The translations under genes were made by a program, and so were the position numbers. A stretch of 64,000 nucleotides of DNA from Latrodectus hesperus (lineage: Eukaryota; Arthropoda; Arachnida; Araneae; Theridiidae): the NCBI GenBank assembly GCA_037975125.1, contig CM075862.1, positions 10,356,444 to 10,420,443 on the forward strand. Direction: 5' to 3'. Numbering within the stretch: the first letter of the stretch is position 1; each line of letters starts with the position of its first letter. This document shows positions 38,321 to 51,248 of the stretch, piece by piece. The notes beneath the pieces were generated by a model. That model was given only the letters and a program-made list of their open reading frames with translations, did no database searches and had not been told where the DNA came from.

Positions 38321-40960
38321 AATAAGCAATTGATACAATCCGTACAGCTTATTTTGTTCTTTAAATTTTTTTGTGTCACTCGTACAAAAGAAACAATTTT
38401 TGCTTATCACTTTCTTTTTTCAGTTTCTCAACTGCATTTTATTTCAAAATTGTTTCCTCTACTAAATATAACAAGAGAAAATAATAAGAACAACCGAATA
38501 CTAAAATTTGATGCATCAAAAAAGAATTATATGAATATTTAGAGCACGATTTCAAAGAATTCGAATCACTTTACGCATAAAATTAACAATTACAATAAAT
38601 TACGCTGTAAATGGATTTATTTTAAGACTTATTGAAGTTTTTAAGTGAAATTGAGCACAAGTCTGCATAATTTGAAGAACTAACATTTATTTAAATATCG
38701 AGCAAATAACGTTATAAAAAACCCAAATTTCAGAAATTTAAATATTCTGTAAGAAATTTACTACTTTCAACGAAATGATATTGGAATATCAAGAACTTTT
38801 AGAATACACATTAATTTTCAATAAAATTTTAATTTAGAAAAATAATAGTTTTAACTCTACTTAAAATAATTAATTTATTAGCAACTGCAAATGGATAATT
38901 ATAGGCTAATATCGTATTGATTACATTAACCCACTCCGTATTAACTAATATAACATTAATAGCTGAAGTCCAAGTACTTATTTTTAGATAGAATTGATAA
39001 ACATAAATACAAGCAATTAAATTTCTGTTCATCCTTTGCTGTTTTGTCAGAGAATAAATTAATTAAATATTTATAAAAAAACATAGAAAACCGACTTCTA
39101 ACTCGTAATTAAAGTTTTCCAAAATCATGCATTTTTAGTCAGTTGCCAAAATAACTGTCAACTTTTAACGTTAGAACAACCAAAAATGAGTGATGCCTCT
39201 GCAATAATGAAATGGTGTTTCCCAAATTTTTATTTTATTTTGTTCTGTTTGCAATTTTAATAAATTGTAAGCACTAATTGGTAGAAATATTGTTATAATA
39301 ACATGTACAGATAATTGTGAAAAATTACATTAAAATAAAATGAGAGATTATGGCAAATAAACACAAATCAAAGATGGGAGTGGATCTGATCCTCAATATT
39401 TCTGAGTGTAGCCCATTATTGTTTTTAAAAATATGCTCTGTAAATTTTTGCATAAACTTTTTAACTTTTAATATATTTTTTATTTAAATTTTAGTTAATA
39501 TATATAATTTATTTTGTGCTCCAAAAGAAATTGTCGTATTGTTCCGTTTGTAGTAATGATAAATTCAACACACTTTTAAATTATTTTTGTTGTTAAATAA
39601 ATCCTAATAATATAATATCTTATTTATAATGTGTTACTTTTAATAAATTATGCTAAATTATTTAATTTAAATTTCATTTTCATTTAGGATTTAATTTTTC
39701 TTGTGAGAATTTTGTTACAAAATTTAAGAATTTATTTTAGTTATTTTACTGAAGAATTTCTTCTAAAAGTGTATAATTATCGCTCTTTATAGATTTTTAA
39801 AAGTGTTTTTTTTAAATTTAAATTAAGGAAATTCAAACTTAAAGAAATGTATGTAGTTAAAACTTACACATTTTTCAAAAATATTTTTATATTTTAACTT
39901 CAAAATGCATGTCAAAATAAGATGTTTAATTTAAAACTTATTTTGGAGTAAATAATACTGTAAAAAGTATTTATTAGTAACTTTAAAACTTTTTTATGTT
40001 TTACTATGTGTATATATTAAAAAATTGTAAAGGAAATTATTTTACATAATATTTTATTGTTGCAAATGTACTAAAATGTAAGATATGACAAAAGAAATTA
40101 ATTTTTCATCAAAATTTTCACTTATTTTTAATAGCGAAATTTGTTTATTTTGGTTCCTTTCTCTTGTTTTGTCATTATTGCTTCTTTTATGTTTAAAAAT
40201 CTGATTGTTGCAATGAAATTTTAAAATCAACAAATTTTATTAATGAATCATGTATACTGTATCAAATAAAGTTGATATTTAATTAAAATAATTTTCCTCA
40301 CAAGAAAATATAAATAAATCTTCACAACAATCAAATATTTGTTATTGTGTGGGGTTAATAAAAATGTCTTATAACGATATTAGTAACAAATAATCCATAC
40401 AAGCCGAAGAGTGCATGTTTACATGAAATATCTACTACCTCCTCTATACTGTTAAAATTAAACCAAGCGAAAAGAATCATCGCCAAATTATTCTAAAAGC
40501 AAAAAAAGATAAAAATGTTTTGGTAGATAATTAACATTTTCATCGATTTTTAACGGCAAGTTGTAAAATAACGGTTATATTAATCGGTTTACATTAACTA
40601 AAGAATGTATGTTCTACTACTTCAGGTTAATTTGAATCAAATTTGCGATTTATCGTTTATTTAATTTTTACTGCACGAATATTATGTATTTTTCTGTTAA
40701 ATGTATCTATATTTCTTTGATGTTACTGGTAAATAACAAAATTAAGGTAATGCAAGCAATTCTCAGTGTGTATTAGCAGAAGAACATAATATTTATTTTC
40801 AACAGACATTAAATGGACTCAGTTTTATTCAAGTGTGATGAATCAATAGCTATTTTGTTCAACAAGTAAATACGATATATTGCTATTAAATTAGTAATTT
40901 ATTGTTGAATTGATATATTTAGTTATAAGGTTACTTGAGAGAGAAATAGCATAGTTATAC
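38321..40960. other. AT-rich DNA, no gene seen
   Basis: Unique A/T-rich sequence. A plus-strand ATG frame at 38267-38542 is unrecognised and low-complexity toward its end. No repeats with clear ends. Confidence 0.5.
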
Positions 40961-40974
40961 AAATAACAATCAGT

Positions 40975-41700
40975 TTGTTATACCTGAAGAGTACATATCG
41001 GTTTCAAGCTTCCATTGACTACCCCAAACGCTCCATTCGAATGAAGCGCGCCCATTCAATTGCTTGTCACTCCGAGAAGGGGATGAGTGCAAATCAGCAG
41101 ACGATTTGAACCAGAAAACTACTCTCTGCGGGGGTGTGCACAGTCCCTGAAGCATCGCTGCAGTAATTCGAATGGACAAAATCAATAGTACCTCTTCTCT
41201 CACTCTTTCTCTTCACGAGGGAAAGATTCATTGCGCGAATGTATTTCATCTCCGTTACACGTTATTCCGCACAGTGGCACCCCCTTCCCCGTTTTCCCGA
41301 TCCCGGCAACCTTCTTCTCCCCCACCCACCCCAACGACCCGATCAATAAAAAAAATAAATAAACGAATGTATAAAAAGGAAGGAACCTTTCTTTATTTCT
41401 TTAATTTTTTCCTTCCCCACCCACAACCCATCAACTGCATCGAAGTTATATATAGGTTTCCCCGGGATCTGAAAACGAAAAAAAAGTGGGGGAGGGGGAG
41501 TTCTTTATGGGGAGGGGAATAATATAGAGCGCAGGATTTTTGTCTCGAGATATGATATAGTGCACTTTATATCGAAATGTACGTAATAAAATGCGTAAAT
41601 ATGAGGCCTTTCGTTTACAATACGCTTTTTCTGTGTGTGTGTGTTGACCACCCCCGCACACCACTGCAACCTCCCCCTCCGGGTGGGTGAAGAGAATCAA
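40975..41700. promoter_or_regulatory. G+C-rich island with strand-asymmetric C/T and G/A tracts
   Basis: This is one of the least AT-rich blocks in the window. It has C-rich tracts on the plus strand (CCACCCACCCC near 41322) that switch to G-rich tracts (GGGGGAGGGGGAG near 41488), TATAAAAAGG at 41370-41379 and TATATATAGG near 41447. These are compatible with a core promoter, but no initiation site can be proven. On the minus strand an ATG at about 41159 opens a frame (MLQGLCTPPQRVVFWF at its start) to an ACTCTTCAG|GTATAA donor-like site near 40982. A first exon is possible. Confidence 0.3.
40982..41159 (-). other. possible first exon, unrecognised
   Basis: The minus-strand frame from the ATG at 41159 is open and compositionally balanced (residues FKSSADLHSSPSRSDKQL in the middle). 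It reaches a TCTTCAG|GTATAA splice-donor-like sequence, then AT-rich DNA. I know no protein like it. It may equally be 5' untranslated or regulatory sequence. Confidence 0.18.
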
Positions 41701-41734
41701 TAGCTATGAGATGTTTTAAAAGAGGGGTGAAATG

Positions 41735-41800
41735 TACAGAGCGTTCTCGCAGGTGTTGTGCTTTCTCTACCCATTGAGCTACGAATTAGTTCTGGTACTT
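41735..41800 (-). repeat. tRNA-like 5' half, probable SINE fragment
   Basis: The minus strand at 41765-41781 reads TAGCTCAATGGGTAGAG, an excellent Pol III A box (D-arm) sequence, but no B box or T-arm follows within the expected distance. It is therefore not an intact tRNA gene and is probably the head of a broken SINE. Confidence 0.5.
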
Positions 41801-42745
41801 CTCTCTCAAAAGTACCGCATGCTCATCTTCACCAATTCTTCTGATAACTGATATTTAAAATAAGCTTAAATTATGATATTTCTGATCAAAACGCTAATGC
41901 ATTTTAGATATAAGGTTAATAAGGAAACTTTTTATGTCTTCTTTTTTGCATGAATTTTTATAATAAATGTAAATTGAGCACCTCTTAATAAAATAGAGAA
42001 ATACTTAGATTTTTAGCACATTCATCCAGACACTGCAATTCAAACCCAGAATAATTTCATGTTAGCACAATGTCCCAGACACTATATATAACGTTAGTAA
42101 CACTTTCTCCCACAAAGGAAACAAAGTTTACAAAATTTGGCTCACATCATTCCCATGCAACACTTTCCCCACTAGATGAAAAAGTCGATTAAAATCATTT
42201 AATTTTATTTTAAAAAAAGGGATTACTTTCATTTCTGTTTATTAGATTTCCAGAAACTTTTTTCATAATACTTTTTTTATACAATTTTTACATATATTCT
42301 CAGAAAAAGTACATTAACCAGTATTAGCTTGTTTCCTCCAGATTCGAATCGGGAACCCTTCAATCGAAAAGATAATTATTAGCAGCAATTATACATTTTG
42401 TTATAAAACAAAATTTTTCATGGATGATTTATTGCACAAACCCTTTATACCAAAGTGATTTATTGTTTTAACTTCAATACTTAAGGAGCAACTCTATTTT
42501 ATTGCAGTTAAAAAAGCTTTAAATACCGTAAACAGCTAGACATCGTTTTTTAACAACAACAACATATAGTTTTGAAACAATTTTGAAACAAATTATGCAA
42601 TACAAATATTTTACAAGAAAGTTACCTCAAGATTACATTCATTACATTAGATTCAAGACAGTGACTAATTTCTTTCTTTCCTCTTGCTCTTATAGTACTT
42701 CATTTAATAATGTTTAATATTAAATTATTAAATGTAATTTATAAT
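41801..42745. other. AT-rich DNA, no gene seen
   Basis: GATTCGAATCGGGAACC near 42342 looks like a reversed B box and could be a trace of another SINE. Nothing else was recognised. Confidence 0.4.
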
Positions 42746-42749
42746 TATT

Positions 42750-42994
<245 letters not shown>

Positions 42995-42995
<1 letters not shown>

Positions 42996-43280
42996 CGAAA
43001 ATAAATTATGGATAAAATGTGTCAACTATCAGCCTATTCCAGGGGTTCAGTTCCTTAATGTCAATTGTGGGATTATGTGTCGCTTTTTCATTAAAAAGTG
43101 AAAAAAAATATCTTAAAAAGAATATACTCTCTCAATCAAGGATCACCAATCAAATTGTATCAATGCATTTGAAACTCGAGATTTAATTGTTTCTACTTTA
43201 AAAATTAGAAAAAGTAATTATTAACTTCGACCCGATGAAGGGTTTGATTCAGCAGTCGAATGCTAGTTTAAAACATTTGA
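42995..43280. other. AT-rich DNA, nothing seen
   Basis: No feature recognised between the microsatellite and the SINE remnant. Confidence 0.5.
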
Positions 43281-43289
43281 ACAAGCGTT

Positions 43290-43525
43290 GCATTTTGCCT
43301 TTTCGGATGATTTTTGACGGACAGTGGTCTCATTCAGATGCTGAAGGGGAAAATTCGGAAAATCTCGACATACGTTCAGAAAGTAGGAAAGCAAAGCACT
43401 CTCGCATTGTTTGACCATGTTCAGGATTGTATCCGGAACCTTCAGTTCTGAAGAATGTTGTCGTACCACTAGACCCCGATGACTCCAAAGATGAGAGATG
43501 ATGTCGACGGGCGTAAAAGCTCGCC
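43290..43525 (-). mobile_element. decayed tRNA-derived SINE
   Basis: The minus strand contains TCGGGGTCTAGTGGTACGAC, an A-box-like D-arm, and GAAGGTTCCGGATACAATCC, a B box with extra bases. A body of about 150 bp with lower AT than the flanks follows. Tail and duplications are not visible. Confidence 0.5.
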
Positions 43526-43839
43526 TGTCAACATCATTCCTCGACTGCAATTAAGAATCACGAATTATTTCTCCAAATGCATCTGATAATATGTAATTAC
43601 AGCCATCGCAAATATCCTTTTAAATAGTTCAAGCAAAACGTCAATATCCAATAACGTATTTATTTTATTTTCTGTTGCACACTTATATTTGGCTATTAAT
43701 GGCTGATGAGTTGGTTTGCGTATCAGCGTCGAAACTTTGAAATAATATTTCTTGTTCGCATCTTTGAAAAGTAATTTAAGGCGATAAATACTGCTCAATT
43801 CATGTCATCGATAAAAAAATGTGTTAAACATAATAATAA

Positions 43840-44290
43840 AAAGACCATCACCTGTTTAATGCCATGTTTTATGATCCGCCCACGCGTCTTACTTATAAAC
43901 GCAATTTGCGATAATTAATAAAGAGGAGATTACTATTACGTAAACGTTACACACACGACTTTCTCTCCGACACTAAATAAGGTGATGTTCTTTATTTTCC
44001 AGGAGGAGTTTTTTCTCCTTTCCACGGGGATCACCCTTTTAGTTAACCACCTGTGACCTGCCACCATTTTGTAAGGATAATGCATTTCTGCGCGATATTA
44101 AAGAGAATATGAGAACAACAATGGAGAGAGAGAGAGGAAGCTGCTTACCGATCTGTAACGGGAATGCATTACCTAGATTGAAATGCCAAAGCAGAAGACT
44201 CCACCGCCATATTTGTCCACATTCTTTTTTTTTAATTTTTCTAGACGTGATAGATATTGTTGTCATTTAGCAAACGGACGATGACAGGTT
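43840..44290. promoter_or_regulatory. possible regulatory island
   Basis: Lower AT than neighbours, with CCACGCG and ACGTAAACGT words, CACCTGTGACCTGCCACC (two overlapping E-box-like CACCTG/ACCTGC cores) near 44048 and an A/G-rich AGAGAGAGAG tract near 44127. On the minus strand ACAAATATGGCGGTGGAG at about 44210 starts a short open stretch ending CAATCTAG|GTAATG, a donor-like site near 44174. That could be a very short first exon, but nothing confirms it. Confidence 0.22.
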
Positions 44291-44366
44291 TAATTCTGAA
44301 GTCTCTTAAAGACCATTATGTATGATCTATGCATTTTGGTGGTGGTGGGACTAATCCCCATCTGGT

Positions 44367-44780
44367 CTAGTGGAACTGGACCCGATCCATGAGATCAGAG
44401 ACAGCCAAAAAGTCCAAAAGCAGATGTGGACTTTTCACAGCCTCCTTACGAGAAAACACCAAACACTTGAAGATGTGTTGCGGGCAAAACGGAGCATTTT
44501 CGCACTTGGGGCATGTTGGGTATTTTCTTTCACTGTCCTCAAAGATCATACACTTCAAGTGGCCAGTAGAAAGTCGAGACAGTGTCGTCTGATGTACTCT
44601 GGAACCCTTAAATGTTGTGGCGGCTCCAGGATGTCTTTGGAAATACCAAGGGTGAGCAGGAGGGTCAGCCCAGGCTTTAGAAGTAAATTGTTTAGTAATG
44701 GAAGAGATCTCTGATGGTGTAAGTACCATGCGATCTTCCGGGTCTCTATGCATTTTAAATTGCAGTATCAAACTGTTGCT
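44367..44780 (-). pseudogene. 3' end of a non-LTR retrotransposon ORF (RNase H / C-terminal CCHC region)
   Basis: The minus strand is open for about 137 codons. The conserved part reads WADPPAHPWY, GAATTFKGSRVHQTTLSRLS and TGHLKCM, then CPKCENAPFCPQHIFKC (a C-x2-C-x8-H-x4-C pattern) and HLLLDFLAVSDLMDRV before TAG. This order (Q-TLSR-TGHL, a Cys/His cluster, a DFL-LMD tail) fits the C-terminus after the RNase H domain in arthropod Jockey/I-type elements, as far as I recall them. Everything upstream (reverse transcriptase, endonuclease) is missing, so the copy is 5'-truncated and dead. A stop lies at 44781-44783. Confidence 0.72.
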
Positions 44781-44794
44781 CTATGGTAGAGGCC

Positions 44795-44950
44795 CAACTG
44801 GTCAATGAATAGTCAAATTTCTGATCTATAACTCAACAATTTGCAGATTCGATACCACAATCATAAATATCAGGCATAAGCAATCGCATTGTTTCAGTAT
44901 CAACTTTAAAGTGTAGGTCCTCATCGAATCAACGTTTATATCTTAAAAAA
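44795..44950 (+). repeat. probable SINE family A remnant
   Basis: CAACTGGTCAATGAATAG, then AACTCAACAATTTGCAGATT and CGATACCACAATCATAAATA before CAGGCAT. The order AACA-TT-G-TTCGA-CC-GGCAT matches the head of the 6.3-kb SINE loosely. Too diverged for certainty. Confidence 0.4.
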
Positions 44951-47070
44951 TATTATAAAGTAATAAACCAGAGGAACCTATTAAATAGTAGATCGATTAT
45001 TATTCAAAATTATTATGATTCAAATAATTCAAAATTGCATGAAGTTGTTATCTTTGGATATATTACAATACGCCAATATAAACTATCAGTTGCAATTCCT
45101 TTTGCATTTCAAGTATGATGTAAGAATGTAATTACAATTATTAAAAATATTTGTTTTTTACTGTTTGTTTCCCCGCAGTTTCTCAAGTAAATGTAAAATA
45201 GCTTTCTTTAAGACAAAATAATCTTAACTTTTAGAATAAATACCAAACTATTGAAATGACTTTCACACTAACTTTGTGAACCATTTTTTATATGAAACCA
45301 ATACATTTTCTTCCAGAGTATAAATTCTTATTTTCTGGATTCGAAGTTTAATAGAGTGGGCGTCATGTAAACCTGGGGACAGAGAACATCTTTTTTATAA
45401 ATGGCAAATAAGGCATTTACTACTTAAATTAAGTGAAAAGCATTACTTTTGTACGCTGAAAATGCATAGTATTCAATATCTCTCTCTTCCTTAGTATGGT
45501 GTCGAAGAATAGGGAAGAAAGTGACAGCTCAGATGTAGATCTCCTCACTTAATAACGGGTCAGAATTACATGGCGGCGAACTGAGTTTAGATGTTATGTT
45601 AGGCAGTAAGAAACAATCAAATAAGTATATGACACACAGAGACAAATAATAAATAACACTTTTGAATGGAGAACTGCAGAAGGAGAAAAAAAACAACATG
45701 ATTTCCCGAAATAATTTGGATTGGCGAGAAAAAATGTAGTGATGAGACACTGTCCCCCCCCCCAGAATGTTTGTTTGTCTCTGCTTATAGTATATTGCAT
45801 TTCTGTGCAGTATTTTGAAATTAATTATAAAATGATATAAAAAACATTAATTGAAAAAAAGTATCTTCTTTAAATTAAAATAAATTTGTTTTTTGTCAAT
45901 TTATCAAAATAACAGAATTTATATACATATAAGTAAAAAATTTAAAATATTTCTATCAAATTTTAGATCATTGTGATGTTTTGCAAAAAATATTGAATTC
46001 ACATGCTTGTAATTTTAATAATGTTTGATTTTTATTAATTTATACAATTAATATTTTAAAATACCCATTTGATGAAAACAAATTATGCTTTGCTAACTTA
46101 AATATAATCTAGTCAGTAAATCGGCACATTTAGTGAAGAGTTTAACAAAATAAATGTTTAGAATTCAAAGAAATAGCTTTATTAGTTTTAAAATGAAATA
46201 CATAAAGAAGAATACAGTTGTTCTGATTCACAAAATTCTAACTTCTTTTATTATTTTATTTTATTTTCATTAATAAACGGAAGATATTTACATAGATTTA
46301 AAACAATCAAAATGCCCATACTTCATTAATTCACGAATAACATTTAACATTTTTAATGCATAAATATTTCCCCAACATTAAATGAAATTCACTTTAATTA
46401 GAACATCAATTTTTTGATCTCATGATTTAAGCATAAATTGGTTGTCAAATTTATAGATGAAATGAAATTAAAGAATAAATAATTAAATTTAAATGGAAAA
46501 AGTGTGTTGTTTTTTATAGGAATGCCATTATGAACTCGATTATTGTTTTAATGAAATTTCACTTTTCTCGTTAAAAAATTTTAAGAGTTTGGATCACACA
46601 TTCAACGGTAAAAATAACAGCGTACTTTTACTAAATTGTAAAATTTGTTATTTTAAAATTCCAGTTCAAAAGTTACATAGAAATAAAACAATAAAAATTA
46701 TTTATCCAATCCAGTTACTGGCGCAGTCATCGCCTCTCTGTCTCATACTATCTGAATATAAAATGAGATTTTGCATTGGTGTTTGAGAAAAATCTAGGAA
46801 ATGGGTTTCAAGAGTTAGTTAGAAAATATTTAATAAAAATTGCTAATCTAAAAATAGAAACATTAGCAGAAAAAACATCATAAATAAAAAAGTTTAGAAG
46901 CATAAAATTTCACAACTAACTGTTGAATCAGAATTTACCTTGTCATTTTTCACTGATTTAAATAAGGACACCTGGCTCTATTTAGTGATTTCGATAAGTA
47001 GAAATCAGTAACTTATAAAACGTATCTTATGGGCTTTAGATGTAACTAAAATAAAAAGTAATTTCATTTA
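44951..47070. other. AT-rich DNA with a (C)10 run, no gene seen
   Basis: A run of ten C at 45754-45763 stands out. The short patches at 45.48-45.78 kb have lower AT but no recognisable exon. The rest is A/T-rich. Confidence 0.45.
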
Positions 47071-47075
47071 GCAAA

Positions 47076-47190
47076 TCTAGTGCGACGCACTAGAAAAAAG
47101 CAGTTGCCAGCTCAGGCGTCGACTTCTTCACGTGACGGTGATTCAAAATTACAAGGCGATTGGCTGAATTCCGCGGCTTTAGCAGAAATA
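47076..47190. promoter_or_regulatory. 19-bp perfect palindrome beside E-box and CCAAT motifs
   Basis: TCTAGTGCG at 47076-47084 and CGCACTAGA at 47086-47094 are exact reverse complements around a single A. Within 80 bp follow TCACGTGAC near 47131 (E-box, CLEAR-like) and GATTGGCT near 47158 (reverse CCAAT), in a local dip in AT content. This fits a factor-binding module, but there is no adjacent exon. Confidence 0.35.
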
Positions 47191-48180
47191 AGCAGATGGA
47201 AACGTATTGCAAACAAGCAAACTTAAAAAACTTTCAGAACAGAAAGTTTAAATTTTTCCTTTTAAAAAATTTATAGCATTGATTTTTTTTACTGTAGTTT
47301 ATTTTTCCCTTGAATAAAAATTTAGGAGTTGAATACTCTAACTCTACTAACCTATCATTTTTTTTAAAGAAATGTGATTAAGTAGTGAAAATGAAATTAT
47401 TATTATTTTTTTTTTACTAAAATTGACTCGTTTTAAAACTGGAAGATATTTAAGAAATTAAGTATCTTTTGAATTAAAAATGCAAAAACTTAATACTGTA
47501 TTATATATATGTATGTATATATGTATGAACAAAATATATGTACGATTAGGTAAATAATTTTTCAAAGAACAATTTCTGAAAATGATACATTAATCAATCT
47601 CATTTTAATAATGTAGGATTATTTATTTATAAAAAATGCTGTTACGAATGAGCAATTTATTCAATTATTAAATGAATGTTATTGAAAAATTTATCTCTTA
47701 TTATGAATGTATTAATATTCATTTATTAATGATTGCTAGTATTTTGTTCTTAGTAGATCAACAACATATATTGTTTTTAAGTTTCAAATAGTATTTACTT
47801 TGCATTTTAATATTTTATATTATTTAATGAATAAATTAAATACGAATGGAAAATTTTACTGTGTCTTAAGTCACTTCCTCATCTGAAAAAATGATGGAAT
47901 CAATTGTAATTTTTAAATAATGGATACATGAAATAAATAATTTAGAAATTAAATTTTCATATTGTATTGTTTGAAATTTTAATTATTTATATTAAAATAT
48001 ACTTTTCTTCTAACCTTCTTTATCATATAATTTTCTTCCATTTATAAAGATTAAATTGATTACTATATCTAATTTAATTTGGAAATATTTAATTGATAAA
48101 TAGTTGAAATAGCATATTTTTACTGATATCAGAATATGAAAACACAGATATATTTTCATAAAAGCATTTCTATCCAATTT
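47191..48180. other. AT-rich DNA, no gene seen
   Basis: No feature recognised; a short TATATGTATG tract lies near 47.5 kb. Confidence 0.5.
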
Positions 48181-48970
48181 TTCGATGATGGTAACAGATT
48201 TGTATAGTTATTGTGACCTAAAATGGCGATAAGATGAAATTACTCGGCATTTCCCATCATTCTAACGGGATTTCAGATTTCCTTCTCCCAATATTTCATT
48301 TTTTTATTCATTTATTACTTATTTTCCCTCTTTTTTGATAAAAGTTCTGCATGCCAAAGAAGTAATTTTTGTCCTTTTTTATGATTATTTTTTTCCATTC
48401 CCGACGGCCATGTTTTTAGATGTCAATGACACACGCTGGTTTCGAATATTGCGCACCTACACGGTTACAGAGAAGGAAAAGATTTTTCAGGACATCGCAT
48501 CATCAAAAGCCTCTCTGCATTCCTCACAGGCTTTACGAATCTCACCCTAAATGCTCTCAGTGAAAACATCATTTTCGGAAAAAGAGAGTGAATATCTTTC
48601 TCTTTTCTTGCCATTCGCATTCAGTTTCTGAGCTGAATCGCTTGTAAATGCACCATTCGAGAACATAAATGCACGCAGAATACTTTTAAAATTCAAAACC
48701 TGGTGATTTCTCAAAATTTTAGTAACAAATTAAATGTTGGTTGCTCATTTTTTTCCGTCTTTATGGTTGTCGATATCTGACCTACAACCTCTCAACCAAA
48801 TCATCATATCATATTTTTGTTTAAATACTCGATATCTGGCCATGCCGAGGATCAACTGGTTGAAAGATCTCAGATATTTAAACGTTTCTTAAGGTTTCTG
48901 CTGTCGAGAAATGGAAATTTAAAAAAGAGAGGATCAGGTGTCGACCTCGTAAATTGCGAGTATTTGAAGA
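48181..48970. other. lower-AT block with an unassigned open frame
   Basis: The plus strand is open from about 48335 to 48550 with balanced codons after a T-rich tract (MFLDVNDTRWFRILRTYTVT near its middle from an ATG at 48410). I recognise no family and see no good donor. Around 48.77-48.95 kb are GATATCTG repeats (TCGATATCTGACC and TCGATATCTGGCC). Possibly regulatory. Confidence 0.2.
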
Positions 48971-49082
48971 TTACGACCACGGTTAAATTTATTTAATAAC
49001 TTCGATTAACAGAAGTGATAGAAAGAACAATATATTATGCAAAGCAGAAAATATTATGCACTGACAAAGAATTTTTCATCTT

Positions 49083-49086
<4 letters not shown>

Positions 49087-49136
<50 letters not shown>
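49087..49136. repeat. (TA)n microsatellite
   Basis: Pure (TA)n abutting the 3' side of the family-B SINE copy 3. Confidence 0.95.
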
Positions 49137-49137
<1 letters not shown>

Positions 49138-49138
<1 letters not shown>

Positions 49139-49427
49139 CCAAAGGCGGGCATTTGTGTGACGAACTCTATGTCACAACAAGGCCAGAAACTGCTACTCAT
49201 TTGTCGTTACCCAGCGGGCACCTGTGACCCAAGTCACGGAGGCGAGTAGCGTGGCCCGCGCCATACCACCACGAACCCATTTATAAGGTGGGCCACATTC
49301 ACACATCATCATAGAAGAAAGGACAGAGAAACACAGAGTAGGATAGTAATATTCATGCCCGAACCGGGATTTGAACAAGGGACACACAGCTCAAAAATCA
49401 GGAACGCTAACCACTCACCCATCGCTT

Positions 49428-49430
<3 letters not shown>
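49138..49430 (-). mobile_element. SINE family B, copy 3, flanked by (TA)n on both sides
   Basis: Read on the minus strand it is collinear with the copies at 15.9 and 17.96 kb: a GAGTGGTTAGCGTTCCTGA head, a B-box-like GTTCAAATCCC near 49367-49377, then TGGCCCACCTTATAAATGGG and the common 3' body ending CGCCTTTGG. (TA)n begins within a base or two of each end. Either the element inserted in an existing (TA)n tract, duplicating it, or the arrays grew from short TA flanks. Confidence 0.87.

Positions 49431-49494
<64 letters not shown>
49431..49494. repeat. (TA)n microsatellite
   Basis: (TA)n directly at the 5' side of the family-B SINE copy 3, ending in TTTATTTATTTATATAAAG. Confidence 0.95.
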
Positions 49495-49498
<4 letters not shown>

Positions 49499-50210
49499 TT
49501 ATTTATATAAAGAAACAGAGTAAAATATTAAGGAAATAAAAATTCATCTGTTAAATGCAGTTAAAAAATCGCTGTGACTGTATTGAATAAAATAAAGTGC
49601 AAAAATTTGTATATGAAATCTCCATACCAATTTCATTTGCTTAAGTTGATAAAGGCTGTGATGCAGCAAAAGTATTTCTTTTCATCATCTGTTTCTTACA
49701 TTAGTTAAAAAAGACAATTTCCTGCATAGATATTTCCGATGATAACGTACAGATAGATGTAAGTCAAAATGATAGATAAAGCAAAGGGTAATTTTTTTTA
49801 TTTCCATAAGCACTCAAACAATTAGAAAATTTTATGATTCATTTTCGCAATAATTGAATTTATTTCCTAAATTTCATTTTCCTTAAGACCAAATGAAACT
49901 AAAATTTAATTTTTTTTAAAAAACCTCTTTTAAGTATCTTCAATTAAAAAGTTATAAATTATTAATTTAGGCTCTAAGAATGAAACATCTGAAAAGAACA
50001 ATATTTTACAATTCATATAAATTGTTCTGCTTATATATATAATATCAATAAGTCGACACATGTGCATATCTGAAGTGGGAATAAAATTTATGAACCGTAA
50101 AACGGAAGATCAATATTTTTTCTATTCCACTTATAGCGCGACAAGTATTATATTGAGGTAGACGTCAAAAATAAGGAAAATTTTCCAATTTTCTGTAATT
50201 TTCAAATACT
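49495..50210. other. AT-rich DNA, nothing seen
   Basis: No feature recognised. Confidence 0.5.
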
Positions 50211-50214
50211 AGCC

Positions 50215-51239
<1,025 letters not shown>

Positions 51240-51248
51240 AAGATTAAT

